From Amia ocellicauda (lineage: Eukaryota; Chordata; Actinopteri; Amiiformes; Amiidae), in the NCBI RefSeq assembly GCF_036373705.1, contig NC_089863.1, positions 3,580,444 through 3,644,443 on the forward strand: a stretch of 64,000 nt of DNA, written 5' to 3'. Below, in pieces: positions 46,001 through 58,300 of the stretch. Below the pieces are notes generated by a model. That model was not told the DNA's origin. It did no database searches and worked only from the letters and a program-made list of their open reading frames with translations. The translations under genes were made by a program, and so were the position numbers. Every line of letters starts with the position of its first letter. The first letter of the stretch is position 1.

Positions 46001-46830
46001 TACTCTAGCGCTCCATTACTCTAGCGCTCCATTACTCTAGCGCTCTGGTGCTCCACTACTCTGGTGCTTTAGTGTTCCATTACTCTAGTGCTCCATTACT
46101 CTAGCGCTCCATTACTCTAGCGCTCCATTACTCTAGCGCTCCATTACTCTTGTGCTCCATTACTCTTGTGCTCCATTACTCTTGTGCTCCATTACTCTAG
46201 CGCTCTGGTGCTCCACTACTCTGGTGCTTTAGTGTTCCATTACTCTAGTGCTCCATTACTCTAGCGCTCCATTACTCTAGCGCTCTGGTGCTCCACTACT
46301 CTGGTGCTTTAGTGTTCCATTACTCTAGTGCTCCATTACTCTAGCGCTCCATTACTCTAGCGCTCCATTACTCTAGCGCTCCATTACTCTAGCGCTCCAT
46401 TACTCTAGCGCTCTGGTGCTCCACTACTCTGGTGCTTTAGTGTTCCATTACTCTAGTGCTCCATTACTCTAGCGCTCCATTACTCTAGCGCTCCATTACT
46501 CTAGCGCTCCATTACTCTAGCGCTCTGGTGCTCCACTACTCTGGTGCTTTAGTGTTCCATTACTCTAGTGATCTAGTGTTCTAGTGCTCCATTTCAAACA
46601 TGCAGGATCCAGAATGGAACTGGAAGCATTTGCTCTTGTTGATGTTTTTACAGACACCCAAAGAGGTTTTTCCTTCAGTCTGACTCCTCTAACAGCCAGG
46701 TGCCCAAGCCAGCAGTTTTCAAGATATCAGATCATGCTGCTTTGTGATGACAGGAAAACATTTGAGGACAGAATGAGAGACTTACCAGAAAACCCAGAAA
46801 CAGTAAAGTTAGAATGATGACTTTCTTCAT
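43011..46830 (-). CDS. NXPE family protein, copy A (neurexophilin and PC-esterase domains)
   Basis: Secreted or lumenal glycoprotein family; the PC-esterase domain is related to acyl-modifying GDSL esterases, but the biochemical role of NXPE proteins is poorly known. Exons in transcript order: 46786-46830, 44364-45151, 44089-44159, 43746-43952, 43011-43543; total 1644 bp, 547 residues, all phases consistent. Residues 1-15 (MKKVIILTLLFLGFL) are a signal peptide. About 40-300 is the neurexophilin-like region with paired cysteines (SRCCCEYKDP, GEMWFCQKP). The esterase domain has the nucleophile motif GDS at 354-356 and the D-x-x-H pair Asp524/His527 in YTPDQIHP, so it looks catalytically intact. 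It carries a 23-residue Pro-rich insert (about residues 39-61) absent from copy B. Intron 1 is mostly a 16-bp minisatellite. Orthology within the NXPE1-5 family cannot be resolved by eye. Confidence 0.9.
45186..46590. repeat. 16-bp minisatellite, CTCTAGCGCTCCATTA-type, with higher-order units
   Basis: About 1.4 kb, roughly 85-90 units with variants (AGTGC, TTGTGC, GGTGC, TTTGGCACT). Longer blocks recur, e.g. TCTGGTGCTCCACTACTCTG followed by GTGCTTTAGTGTTCC at about 45931, 46043, 46205, 46283, 46411 and 46523. Fills intron 1 of NXPE copy A. Confidence 0.95.
46786..46830 (-). CDS. NXPE copy A signal-peptide exon
   Basis: Fifteen codons, ATG to donor gtaagt, strongly hydrophobic, phase 0. It joins GTATATTTGTACTGT of the next exon after an acceptor at 45152 (CCATCAAG). 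The chain fits but rests on phase, donor strength and signal-peptide character, not on transcripts. Confidence 0.75.
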
Positions 46831-49599
46831 TGTTTTCCTACTGTGTCAATTCTGGAAGAAAAACTGTGGAAATTATAATACTGACAAAGAAAACAGGTTT
46901 CAGTCATTGTGACCAGACTATTCTAGGGTACGAGGAGACTCCTCTGCCCTTTATTCACAGTGTGCTGAATCATGACATGAATTGTTATATTGTATTATTA
47001 ATGTTACCTGCTAATGTGTTGTTACTGCCTCACACGTTTGTGTGACTGCTCCTAAGCGGTCTATGAAAAGCGGACATACATATTGAAGTTGGTTTCATGT
47101 GACATGTGAAATTGAGGTGATGTTCTCATGGTTTGACAAGTTTTTCCCTTTGGCCCTGCCATTTGTGCTGTGGATGCTCTCTCTGCTAGAAGCCAGTGGC
47201 CTGATAGAGAGCACGCAGGAGTCTTCTGTGCCGTCTACATCTCTTCTGCATCACCAGGACGAAGTGGTTGGTGAGCTGCATCCAATATCTCTCACAGATT
47301 CCCAATCGGGAGGGTGGAAATGGAAGGATATTTGGTGGTTGTGGACGCAAGATTCATAAATATCCCTGACTGTGCTAGAGTTGCGTTTCTGTTTGTGGCA
47401 AGTCATTCATATTCTGCTGCTATGAAATATCCTAATGGCCACACCCAGCTCAAGACTTTAGCTCTTACCTGCCCTTGCCTTAACCAGCAATTGTGGCGAT
47501 CACACAGACACACCTGCTCAGACTGTCCCTGTGGCACAGCAGCGCGATGCCAGCACAGTTACTTTTGCCAGTCCCTCTCCGCAGCACATGCCTGGAACTT
47601 AACTTAATGAGAAAACAATACAGATGAGACAATACAATAAAGTCTATTTGTTAGCAGGTAGACTATAAAATACCATATCTCTCCTCTCCAGTTCTGCATA
47701 TATCGATAAAGTGAGGATAGGCTGTCGTCCTTGTTCAACAACGACCGACTTTCAAACAGGTTTTGTATTTGCATGACTCAGACATGACATATATCATCTC
47801 AAGTGCCTCTTGCTTTTAAAACTGTGAGATCTTCTAGTATTGATCAGCAACTATGTTGCACTTATTCCAATTAAGTAATTTTGGCACATACAGCCTCATA
47901 CAGTGTCTCTGCCTTTCTGTCTGTGTCTTGAGAAATCAGTAACAGACAGAGACACTCAGTTCTCATTACATTGGATTTATCTTGCCTTGACACTTTCAGG
48001 GGACGAGGTAAACACGGCTGTATTGATAACAAACCTTCCTGTTGTGTCTGAGAGTTGTCCACAAGGTTACCACAGTGGTGAGGTGGAAATTTACCACAGG
48101 GTTTAACATATCTACTCATTAGCTATTTAGTTGATTATTCAGGAGCCAATATAATCTGTTATCCTTGCATTTTCATAGATTCTTCCACATTATTCCTATA
48201 TATAGACTTTTCTTTGTTCGCTTTTGAAGTCTAGACCTGTTTTTGCTTGGGGCTCAGAACCATTGCTGTCACCCGTTTCTCTACAATATTGTATTACCAT
48301 TATATAATAAACAACGTACTGATTCACTGTGATCCTGTGGATTCCAGACAAATCAGATTTCTGTGCACAAAGACATTTTTATTGGTAAGTAACTGACCTC
48401 TTCACAGAATAGACTGTACCAGGTTCCAGACACACCTGTCCCTGGTTTACATGGCATACCTCAGCCAGCACTATCAAATCCTCTTTTATGTTTTTTAGTG
48501 AAACACTCAACGTCTGCTTTTTCAATGTGATAGGGATCACTGCTACCTACTGCTGATACTTACACTGCATGCTCTACCCCCCTCCCCTCTGTGTACACAA
48601 TGAAGGTGGATCTTTGCACCGTATTTTGTACGTTTTTGTGTCAGCTGTAAAACGGGTCATGGCAATTTTGAAGAAATTAATAGACTAATGAGAGTAATAA
48701 TTACCACATTGACTGAATGCACGCTTTAATTGAAGTCCTTCATTAATTTATTTTTACCGGGGAAATGTTCCTGCGCTCTGATAAGCGTGTTACCTGCGGT
48801 TGAACAAGTTGACTATGCTGTCAACGTATCACTCTTACGATTTCAGGATTTAAAAAAGTACTTACGGATAAAAGCTGGATTGAAAATTCAAATTATCGCC
48901 TCCGAATCAAAGCGGAAAAAACACAAATCCAGCCAGTAATCGCACACTTTTCCACCCGGGTCCACGGAGAGCCACCTCAGACGGACGCCTCTCCTCGCTT
49001 AGATGTCAATTAAAGACCCGGCGCGTCGCACTCACTGCGGGGTTTCATTGCGGGGCGCCCGGGCTGTCTCATGCTGCTGGGTAGACACACACAGGTATCA
49101 CACTGTCCTGTTGTGCAACCAACACCAGCTATACTAGGAGAAGGAGAGGGACGGGGACTGTCCTTACAAAACCGATTTAACTATCTTGTGCAACAGCAAA
49201 CAAAAACAAAAAAACACAGCTGAAGAGGCAGGACAGGGAAGGCGAATGGCCTGCTGCAGTGTGAGGGAGGAGAGAGGCGGAGAAGCACACCTGCCGCCCG
49301 GAGCCGCGTCTGCAGGCTGCCCTCACAGCGACCTGCGCACAGGCTAATGAGCAAACAACCCAGCTCTCCATAGTTGAACCACAGGATAAGACAATCACAG
49401 CAGGACCACCGAAGACTTCAGACCTATAGGACCTAGAACAGCCCGTGTTGTAAGTACTACCTCTCTCGGCCCAGCCCTGCCTCCCATACAGCGTCTGTGT
49501 TGGTACTGGAAATGTATGAAGGACAACAGAGTCCAGGACCAAATAAATACACAAATTAATAAATTAAAGTGCTGACAGGTATGGATTTATTTGTTCCCA

Positions 49600-49830
49600 T
49601 CTTTATTACAAACTTTTTTTTTTTTGTCGGCAAGGAGGCTGGTAAGTATTCGCCCCCCTGAGTCAATAGGCTACTTTGTAAAACCACTTTAGTCAGCAGC
49701 TACAGCTGTGAGTCATTGGGATAAGTCTCAACATATGGGTTGCGCAGTATTCACCCATTCTTGTTGGCAAAATCGTTCAAGCTCTGCCAGGTTATATGCT
49801 TTCTAATGATGTGAAGCATTCTCTGATGTG
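49600..49830 (+). mobile_element. Non-coding fish DNA-transposon fragment
   Basis: The text AAGTATTCGCCCCCCTGAGT followed by CAATAGGCTACTTTGTA, then GCAGTATTCACCCATTCTTG and TCAAGCTCTGCCAGG, matches a layout I recognise from dispersed fish DNA transposons. Ends not defined. Confidence 0.4.
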
Positions 49831-51039
49831 AAAAAAAATGTTTTTTATTCTGAAAATTCTGAAATTGGGGATGTGTGGGGGATACAAAATCTCAGAAAAT
49901 ATTGATAATTATGGCTTATTCTGGAACCAGACAGTCTACTGATTAAAACAAGACCATCCATGTTTTGGTAGAAGCTGGTTTTGTTGCTGGTTTATATTTT
50001 CCCTTGTTTTATTACTTCTGTTAATTTTCACATTTGGCTTTTTCTTCACTTTAATTATATTTTCACATGAAGGCAGCCTTCTTGACAAGCTCCAGGCACT
50101 AATTAAGGACACACCCATCTGATTGGGTGGTGTCCTCCGCTCCTTCAGCTAGCACACTCCTTTCATTTATCTCCTCACCCATAACCACGAAAACCGGCTT
50201 GAAGAGACCAGTGCAGAGAACAGCAGGGAGTCACGCCCGGGACTGACAAGGGAACAGAACGGCACTACAGGGAGCAAGGCAGGAAGGTGTGCGACAATTG
50301 GGAATATTAAAGGCGAGGAAGACAAAGCCTTGAGGAACAGAGGAAGCTGCTGATTGGAACAGGGGAATTGTTCACGGCAGGATAGGTACTCTATGGGGAA
50401 ACTCTCTCTTGTCTTGAATGAGTTTTGGTTGATTGCTCCGCATATTTCCTGGCTCCTGGCTGTCTCTTCGTAATGAGTATAGCATCCTGAAGAAAAGAGA
50501 AATAATCAACCTAAGTATAGATACTGGACTGATTTTGTACTATTTCTACTTATCTTGCAAGGCTGGTAGAGACGGTGTGTCCCCCTGTAGTCAGCTGGGC
50601 CTGAGGTGGAAAGTAGTGCACCTGTGGTGAGAGACACGCTGGGGAAAAGGATAGCAGAGGGACGTGAATGAGAAAATAACAACTGTAGTGTGTGTGGTTT
50701 CACTTATGAAAGGCGGTTTTAGTTACTTTAATTGTTAGTAATGGGGCCTCTAGCTCGGCGGACTTCATGCCCCGTCTGACAACCATTGTAATAAACTTTT
50801 TGTTTTGCAACTCCAAATATTGACTCGGTGGTGTGTGCATCGGGATCTTGCTACAGCCTGCACGGGGAGAGGGGGGAATAGTGAGACCCCCTCCTCACTG
50901 GAATAAAATAGGGGTGGCGTGGTCACGTGACGGTGGCAATTGTTCCCCCCTTTGTCATTGTCACATGCAACACTGCCAAATAATGCTTAAGAGGGGGTAG
51001 TAACACAGTATATAACTCTGAAATGTTTTTGGTAAACTA

Positions 51040-51172
51040 AACTTTTTTTTTAACCTCTGGCAGTTTACCGCTTACCTTTGTACCACTTCAGGTTATTCAC
51101 TGGACTTGAACTGCTTAAATTTAAATACAAACTGGAAACATTGGTGTTCTAAAACTTTTGATCGGTAGTGTA
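51040..51172. mobile_element. Tc1-like transposon right-end fragment
   Basis: Ends TTCTAAAACTTTTGATCGGTAGTGTA, the outward inverted repeat of fish Tc1-like elements (TACACTACCG... inward). No matching left end nearby, so truncated. Confidence 0.65.
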
Positions 51173-52313
51173 CATGTGAGTGTTATTACTTATTAGCTCC
51201 CTGCACTCTTTTCATTAATCAAAAACACAGACCGCTCATGCTGCAACCACTGTCTTCCTCTTTTTCAATGCAACAATTAAAAAAACTGGTTATAATATAA
51301 TGTGGATTTATATTTAATCGATATGCTAGCATAATAGAAGACTCTTTGAGCTATCGTATAGTTATTATGATGGCAGTTTTTCTCCTAGAAAATCACACAG
51401 GCCTGGCTTTTTGTTGGGGGGTGGAGGTCAATGTGCATTTATGGGAATGTTTGACTCTTCTTGCATGGTGTATCAATTTATTTTCAATGCAATCGGGAAA
51501 ACCACATTTGTAAATTTCACACATGCTTTTTAAAATCTGTGTATTCTCCATCTGGCCTGGAGAATGACAGTGTAAACATGGCAAAAACAGTCGCCATTAC
51601 CTTCAAAATCATGCACATAACCCTCAATCCAATCACTGTACCCCTTCTGATGCTTCTCCATTCATCTGCCCATTTATCTATTTCCACCTGCATCATTTCT
51701 GGTAAATACTCAAGATTTTTGGACCAGATTGCCAGGTCTGTCTCCCAGAATGTTAATTTGCCTTCCAAGCCTTGTTTTCAAACCAAGATGGCGCTGCCAT
51801 AAAGTCTGTTGCGACTCAGTACTGGGCTGGGCAAGTGACTGCCGCCCTGACCGCCACTACATCTTCCAGAAGCGCCAGGAGATGCATCAGGAAGTGGAAG
51901 CACATGACAAGCAGAACTGTCCCTGTCCAGCTCCTGTATAAAAGCAGGATGCCGGGAGCCTTTGTTGATGGTGAGTCAGGAGGAGGGCCTGGAAGTGTTG
52001 TAGAGAGAGAGAAGAAACAACAGCAAAAATAACGGACTGATAACAAATTCTGGGCTGAACTTTTCTTTTGGTCATGGATTTGGACTTGTTGCTGAGTGTG
52101 TTTGTGTTTAATAAGTTAAATACGACCAGGACGAAAGATAATTAAATCGTCCTCTCGCCAAACTCCGTTATTAAAACACTGATATTGTTTGGAGTTTAAC
52201 TAGTGCAAAATCTCATTGATGCTGCTGAAGGAGCTATTGCAGAGACCTCCTGTCTCGCACACCGCCTGTCCATCAGAGATGGTTCCTGCTCTGTGGGACA
52301 CCAGCAGGGAGCT

Positions 52314-54824
52314 TCACTGGGGACAGACGAAGGACAGGAACAGGTCAACTTCGTTCTTGATGACGACGCGCTGGGGGTGGATCTGGTCCGGGGTGTAGTG
52401 GCAGGAGGTCATCTGCCAGACGTCGATGAAGGCCACAGGGAGGCCCTGGAACATCCTCCTGAGCATGGTGTCCAGCTGCAGGGACAGCCAGTCACTGCCG
52501 TAGACGTCCTTGTAGCCGGTGTTGGCCGACTTAATGACCACGAGGGTCTGGGGGCTCCGGCGCAGCAGCGAGCGCACCGCCTCTCGGATAATGGCGACCC
52601 GGCGGATGAACGCGGCCAGTGGGAAGGTGGTGAAGTGCGCCCAGAGGTTGAAGCCCACCACGGTGTAGGCGTCTCCCGCCAGCCCGTCGATCTCGTTGGC
52701 GATGTAGTGCAGCCGCACCCTCGGGACCTTGAGCGTGCGGATGGGCAGGCCGTGAGCTCGCCAGCGTAGGATCACATTGTTACCGGTGTCCACTGCCAGG
52801 AGAGGCCCCGACTGGCCTGAGGTGTGAAGGTTCATGAGCTTCAGAGCTGGAGGGAGGGAGGATTTTACAGTCTTTCTGAGGTAGAAGAGAGAGAGAGAGA
52901 GACAGACAGACACAGGGAAAGGTCTTGAAAACTGGACAGATGGAGTGGAGGGAGTGAGACAAGATCAGGAGAGAGAAGGATCGAGGGAGATGAAAGAAAT
53001 AAGAAGAAGCAGGGAGAGAGAGGAGTCGCAGGGAGGGTAAGAGTGGCGTATCGGGTGTGTTGATGTCTCGGGCTCTTACTGGGCACAGTCGTCTGCAGGT
53101 ATTCAAACCACTGGCGCAACGTGGAGTCGCCCATCATGTACAGCTGCTTGTCCTTCAGGCAGCCGACTATCTGCTCTGCGCTGGAGAAACTGCGAGCGGA
53201 GCAGACCAGCGAGGTCCAGCGGTCCTGGAAATAGAACCCGGCCGGAACCGGAGTGTCCAAACCGGGAGCGCACTTCTGCTCCTGTCCTGGGGAGAAACGC
53301 AGACAGTCTCAGACACAGAGAGAGGGAGGCGGGTAAGAGCCAGAGCACAGGAGCAAAAACACACACACACACTCATACAGGTAAAGCCATACTTACTGCT
53401 TTCTGTGTCCAAGGGCAGGATGTGAATTTTGGGGTCAGTTCCTGGTATCCCAACATCAACATTAGTTAACTTCCTGTTGGAAGAATAAGTCCAAAGTTCA
53501 GTTAAAAAAAACCTTCAGAACTGAGTACAATCATGGTAATGTGCTGCTGAATTTCTCTGGGCTTCGCTTCACTTTAAAACTTCTCTTAAAATGTCATTAA
53601 GTTGTGAACTACACAGCTACACACATTATGTGAGATTTGACCTTGAGGGGAATTGACTCCTCAGGTCTCACACTGGGCATCTCCACAGAGACTCACGTGT
53701 CCAGAAGGCTCTTGTCCAGGTCGGTCAGTTTTGCCTGGTAGGTCCCAGCGCTGTGGTAGACGAGGGCGTGGCAGGGCAGGGCAGCTGGTTTCTGGCAGAA
53801 CCACATCTCCCCGGTCGCAGGATCCTTGTACTCACAGCAGCAGCGTGAGCCGCTCCTCTGGGCGTTGCAGACTACAGTCTCCGATCTGCCCCCCTCCTCA
53901 AAATACCCCCGGAAGGACACCTTGTTGGGGTCGGCCTCCCTGTGCCGGAGCAGCACCTGCACGGCTTCACTGGAGTGGATCAGCCGCAGGGAGATCCGGG
54001 CCTGACCGGGCCACAGGAGGGAGAAGTGGACTGTGTAGGTCCCGTTGCAGTGATCCTGCACCGAGCCATAAGTGCTGGCTTTGAGCTCCTGGGAGTGCAG
54101 CCGAGCCTGGAAGAAGTCCCCTCCGTAGCTTTTGGGATTCCCAGAGAAATCCCTGGCGACCAGAGTGACGTTCAGAGTGTCCCCCACTGTGTAATTGTCC
54201 CTCAGGTTCTCCACGTAGTAGAAGCAGTGTCTGGGGTCTGTGGTGTCGTTCAGGGAGGTGACAGGCCTGTCTGGGGACGGCCAGCGAAGAGCCTCCCTGA
54301 GAGCCTGCCACTCCTCTGGGCTGAGGTGGATCTGGTCCCACTGATGTTGGGAGACGGGGCTGGGTGGCCTTTTACTCTGGGGTTGAGTCCCCTCCTCCCA
54401 ACAGTACAAATACACCTTGATGGGATACAGGAGAGACAGATACTTGTGTAAAAGATACTACGCACCCCTGTGGACACTTGTGAGGAATGCCCAACAATGT
54501 CTGAATGTGTTTTCGATTGTTTGTTTCTGTTACAGTTTCCAGACACCTGGGTGTCCTTTCCTCCAAACTGTCTGCTCTGATTCACAGTAAACCAGTGCCA
54601 CAAGGCAGCATTTTCAATATATAAAACATCTTAATATGCAATCAGTAGCTTGGAATCTAATCACTTTGAGCTGAAACTGTTCAGAATAGTGTGGACGTTG
54701 TGGTGTGGGACACTGTGGCTTTGCAATGACAGGAAAGGAGACCGGAATCAATATCTTCTGAAGACATACTTACGCTCAGAATCACCAAAGATATTAAAAA
54801 ACAAGGGAGAGCTGCCTTCCTCAT
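52314..54824 (-). CDS. NXPE family protein, copy B (neurexophilin and PC-esterase domains)
   Basis: Tandem paralogue of the gene at 43011-46830. Exons in transcript order: 54774-54824, 53697-54415, 53397-53473, 53080-53286, 52314-52846; total 1587 bp, 528 residues, phases consistent. Signal peptide residues 1-17 (MRKAALPCFLISLVILS), unrelated to copy A's. The GDS nucleophile (Ser337) and Asp505/His508 are conserved. The last two exons are nearly identical to copy A, differing at only a few residues. Exon 3 is two codons longer (KLTNVDVGIPGTDPKIH) and is the most diverged shared exon; the 23-residue insert of copy A is missing. Introns 2, 3 and 4 also resemble copy A closely, pointing to recent duplication or gene conversion. 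Intron 1 is only 358 bp and has no minisatellite. Confidence 0.9.
54774..54824 (-). CDS. NXPE copy B signal-peptide exon
   Basis: Seventeen codons, ATG to donor gtaagt, with a hydrophobic core; an acceptor-like TTTTAAAACAG lies 10 bp upstream of the ATG, implying a further 5' UTR exon. Joins exon 53697-54415 in phase 0 (GTGTATTTGTACTGT after CCATCAAG). Confidence 0.75.
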
Positions 54825-55903
54825 TTCTGGGAGTCTGTTTTAAAAAAAGAAACAAATGTTGGAAACTGCAACAGAAGAAGAGCAGGCAGGGACCACTTTT
54901 GTCTCCAGAAGGTTCTTGGGACAGAATCTGGGTTTCATGACAAGAGCAGCACTTGGTGCCGATTGGACGGCAATGACTGGATACCTGCATATCCTGAGTG
55001 TCTGTGGCCGTTCAATTAACTGGTGTGTGTAGAGGAAGCCCCAGACCCCTTTGTGCACACATGCCATGTATAGAAAACATGAGACCCTTGTCTGCGCAGG
55101 TATCGAGGGAGCATTACTTTGTCTGTTTAATCCTGGCAGTGTTTTATAGAGGAAGTGTCTTTTACAAATTCTAGCAATTGTCCCAAATTGATTTTAATAT
55201 GATAACAACTGTTTCCGTGCACCTGCATGGTTAATAGCAAAAGTGTTTACAGGTCAAATGAGTGTCGACACTTCTGGAGATGCGGTGTAGCCATCTTGTA
55301 TTTATATCCGAACAGAAACAATGCCTTTCCAGCACATTTGGTAGTCGGTCACCTAATTATATAGGTGGATACTCTGCGGGGACAGTATTGCTTCGTCCAT
55401 ACATATTGTGACACGTAGGAAAACACATAGTACAGGACGTGCAGAAGAAAGGGTGCCTTGTGATGTTTTATTTAGTCTCAAATGAACACGCAATAATACA
55501 GAAAGAAAACAAGAAATCCTCCTGATGCTTAAAAAAAAACTAAAACAAGGTCGTGAGTCGTGGCGCTCTCTTGTTAAATAAGCGCCTCCTACTGCAAACA
55601 GAACTAATATCTATAAGGACATGCTCTTGTTGGTGGTGTTATCTCTCTCTCGCACACAAACTGTTAAGTGCTTTATCGTAAAGAAAAACGTGTTTCTAGA
55701 TTTTAAATACCGTAAAACTTCAATTAAACGCCCCCTAGGTTTTTTCCAAATAACTGCTAGAACCCCGGCGTCAATTGGAGACCGGCGACTGTATTAAACA
55801 TTTTAAATAAAAAGACATCGCGGACTCATGCAGGGTAAGAAGAGCCTGGAAACATTGCTTCATTGTAGAAGTAGGCCAGGCTTTTATTAATTTATTTTTG
55901 TAA

Positions 55904-55904
55904 T

Positions 55905-55977
<73 letters not shown>
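55904..55977. repeat. (AAT)n/(ATT)n microsatellite, inverted halves
   Basis: (AAT)n on the left meets (ATT)n on the right, so the two halves can pair as a hairpin. Translation on minus gives a poly-Asn artefact. Confidence 0.92.
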
Positions 55978-57549
55978 TAATAATTTGCTTTCCAAAGATT
56001 CAAACAAATCACATTCAATGTATGGTGAACTATACACTGCATTGAAAACAAGATACCGGTAATTCTGTAGAATAAGAGTCCATATATTGTGAAGTCTCGC
56101 TACATAAACACAAAGCACTGCAACAAAACTGTGGAAATACGCTTTAAACCAAACCATTAACATTATACTTCATTAATGCATTGTTCATGTCGCAATTGAC
56201 CGTTATTTACATTCCAATGAACAGCAGTACATCTATATAAAGTGAGACATAAATGAATAAAAACACAAAGTCATGTTTTGTTTTATTGTAATTCTTTATT
56301 TAGTGTTTTTAATTAATACACAGTATGTATATTTACTGGAAACAAGAAAGATGCGTAACCCGGCGTTTATTACAGACCAGCTTGTGTTTTACAGTATATA
56401 TAACTGAATGAAAGCGAACTTAATTATATTTTAAAAATATTTTGAATCTAGGTATACCCGTACTGATACATAATAAAATAATTAGTGTATTAATTCGTTC
56501 TGTGTATGTATGTATGTATACTAAATAAACTGGTAATGGTGAGATGTAGATAAAAGTTACTTAACTGTAATACATATTTGTTTCGTGTGCTTCCCCCCTG
56601 TCTTATGTATTGTTTATTATAGGTCTATTATATCGCCAGTATTTTAACATGTAAAATAACTCACCGAATCGATTCAGATGTCTAGTAGGATCTGCTTGGG
56701 CGCATCATGCATTGGTGGCCAATTTTGTTTCCAATGTGTTATATTTTTCACTCCTGTTTCGTGAAGAAATTAATCAAAAATATGGAATAAAACGGTGTAG
56801 ATATAAACATATTCACTTTCAAAACGACTCTGGTTAGACACAGACTGCGTAAAGAATGACTACAGCGGGTGAACATGTATAGTAGCACTAACAGACATTT
56901 GCTTGTTATTCAAACAAATAAACCATTAAAACCAATAAGTTGACATCTTACCTTCCAGTAACGAAATAGGAATAATTCTTAACCCGATGACCATTGATTG
57001 TAAATCCTTTTCCCACCGAAAACAGCCCGAAGTGACTGGAAACAGAGGTGGGGCAAAGACGGTATGTGTGTTTAATGAATGTGAATGATAAGTTATCTTG
57101 TGGTGGTGAAAACGAAAGTACAGACATCTGAGATGACATATATTCACTCCATCTCTTAGCTCTGCACAAAAATAAAGCATTCAGACTGAGCCTCTGAATA
57201 TTGATCCGTTTGTGTTCATGAAAAGTGTATAACAACCACTTGTGATTGACATACAGCAGACGGGCATAATTACTTTACACAACCAGTTAATCATTTAGAT
57301 TCAGACATATTTAGATTTAGCATCAAGATCCTATATAGTTTGAAGATAAACGTTTATTTTGCGAGTCAGACCTTCAAATAGCAGTGCTTATTCTCCAAAT
57401 TGGAGTTTAGCATTTATTTCAGTATTTGTTACAACTTGAAATATGTATAAATGTGGGTGAAATAAATACCTTTTTATTATTTCAATCTAGAAAAAAAAAT
57501 CTGTTAGGGGGGAAAAAACATGTGTGTTGTTTTACATGTGACCTCCACA

Positions 57550-57605
57550 CTTTATTTATTTATTTATTAGCAGACACCCTTGTCCAGGGCAAAACTAGAA
57601 CTCTA
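57550..57605 (-). mobile_element. SINE/L2-type 3' tail, reverse orientation
   Basis: TTTATTTATTTATTTATTAG then CAGACACCCTTGTCCAGGGC is the reverse complement of the GCCCTGGACAAGGGTGTCTG(CT) tail also seen at 25840 and 41095. Confidence 0.65.
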
Positions 57606-58207
57606 GAACACTCTTAGAACTAATGTGTCAAATTGAACCCATTGTTTGTTCAAGGACAACAACTCCCGGGCAACTTTGTGTCTTTTCAACAAATAATGTT
57701 TAACATGTTTAATCTGTTTTTACCACTGTGGAAGAAAACTGAATTCAGGTTGTGTTTATCAGGCGAATTCTTTATTCATGCAGCTACAATGTGGATATTG
57801 TAGAAAGCAGTACTGCACAGAGCCGTGGGACTCTAACTCACGCCATTTAGGATCCTTCTGTTTTGTGACTCTAGTCCAAATCGTGGATCTGGGGCTCTTG
57901 CACAGATCGGCTGCTGGGTTCATTTCTGTGTCACAGCCCTCTTGCGTGCTAGATATGAGCTGTGTGAAAACCTACCCATGTGACAGTCAGCCCCGATCTC
58001 TCCTAACCTAGCAGTGTAACATTCCTCTCCGCTCCTCTGAGCAGGGAGTTTAATACGCTTCTACACACAAAGAAACAGTTATTAGAAAATGAGTCAAACC
58101 CTTTTGAACTGGCCTTGAGTTGTCTGACAACAACCCGATTCACCAGCCAGACTTCAGAGCACACAGATTAACACATTCCTAAACTAAAAAGAGAAACAAT
58201 TCTTGCT

Positions 58208-58300
58208 TTACAGTGAGGGAAAAAAGTATTTGACCCGCTGCTGATTTTGTACGTTTGCCCACTGTCAAAGAAATGATCAGTCTATAATTTTAAAATTTGC
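58208..58300 (+). mobile_element. Tc1-like transposon left-end fragment
   Basis: TACAGTGAGGGAAAAAAGTA followed by TTTGACCCGCTGCTGATTTTG and CCCACTGTCAAAGAAATGATC is the start of a very common fish Tc1-like family. Only about 90 bp remain. Confidence 0.75.

Larger units (their letters stand above)
46831..52313. other. Intergenic between the NXPE copies, no intact gene
   Basis: Short open frames (for example at 47099-47607) show no domain I recognise and change frame often. 48950-49090 is a small GC-rich patch. Transposon pieces lie at 49600-49830 and 51040-51172. Confidence 0.55.

Noticed and set aside
46584-46817. 77-codon plus-strand frame beside the NXPE-A array
   Set aside because: It is the opposite strand of the NXPE-A signal-peptide exon and shows no domain.
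55771-56163. Poly-Asn protein on the minus strand
   Set aside because: Translation of an (ATT)n microsatellite.
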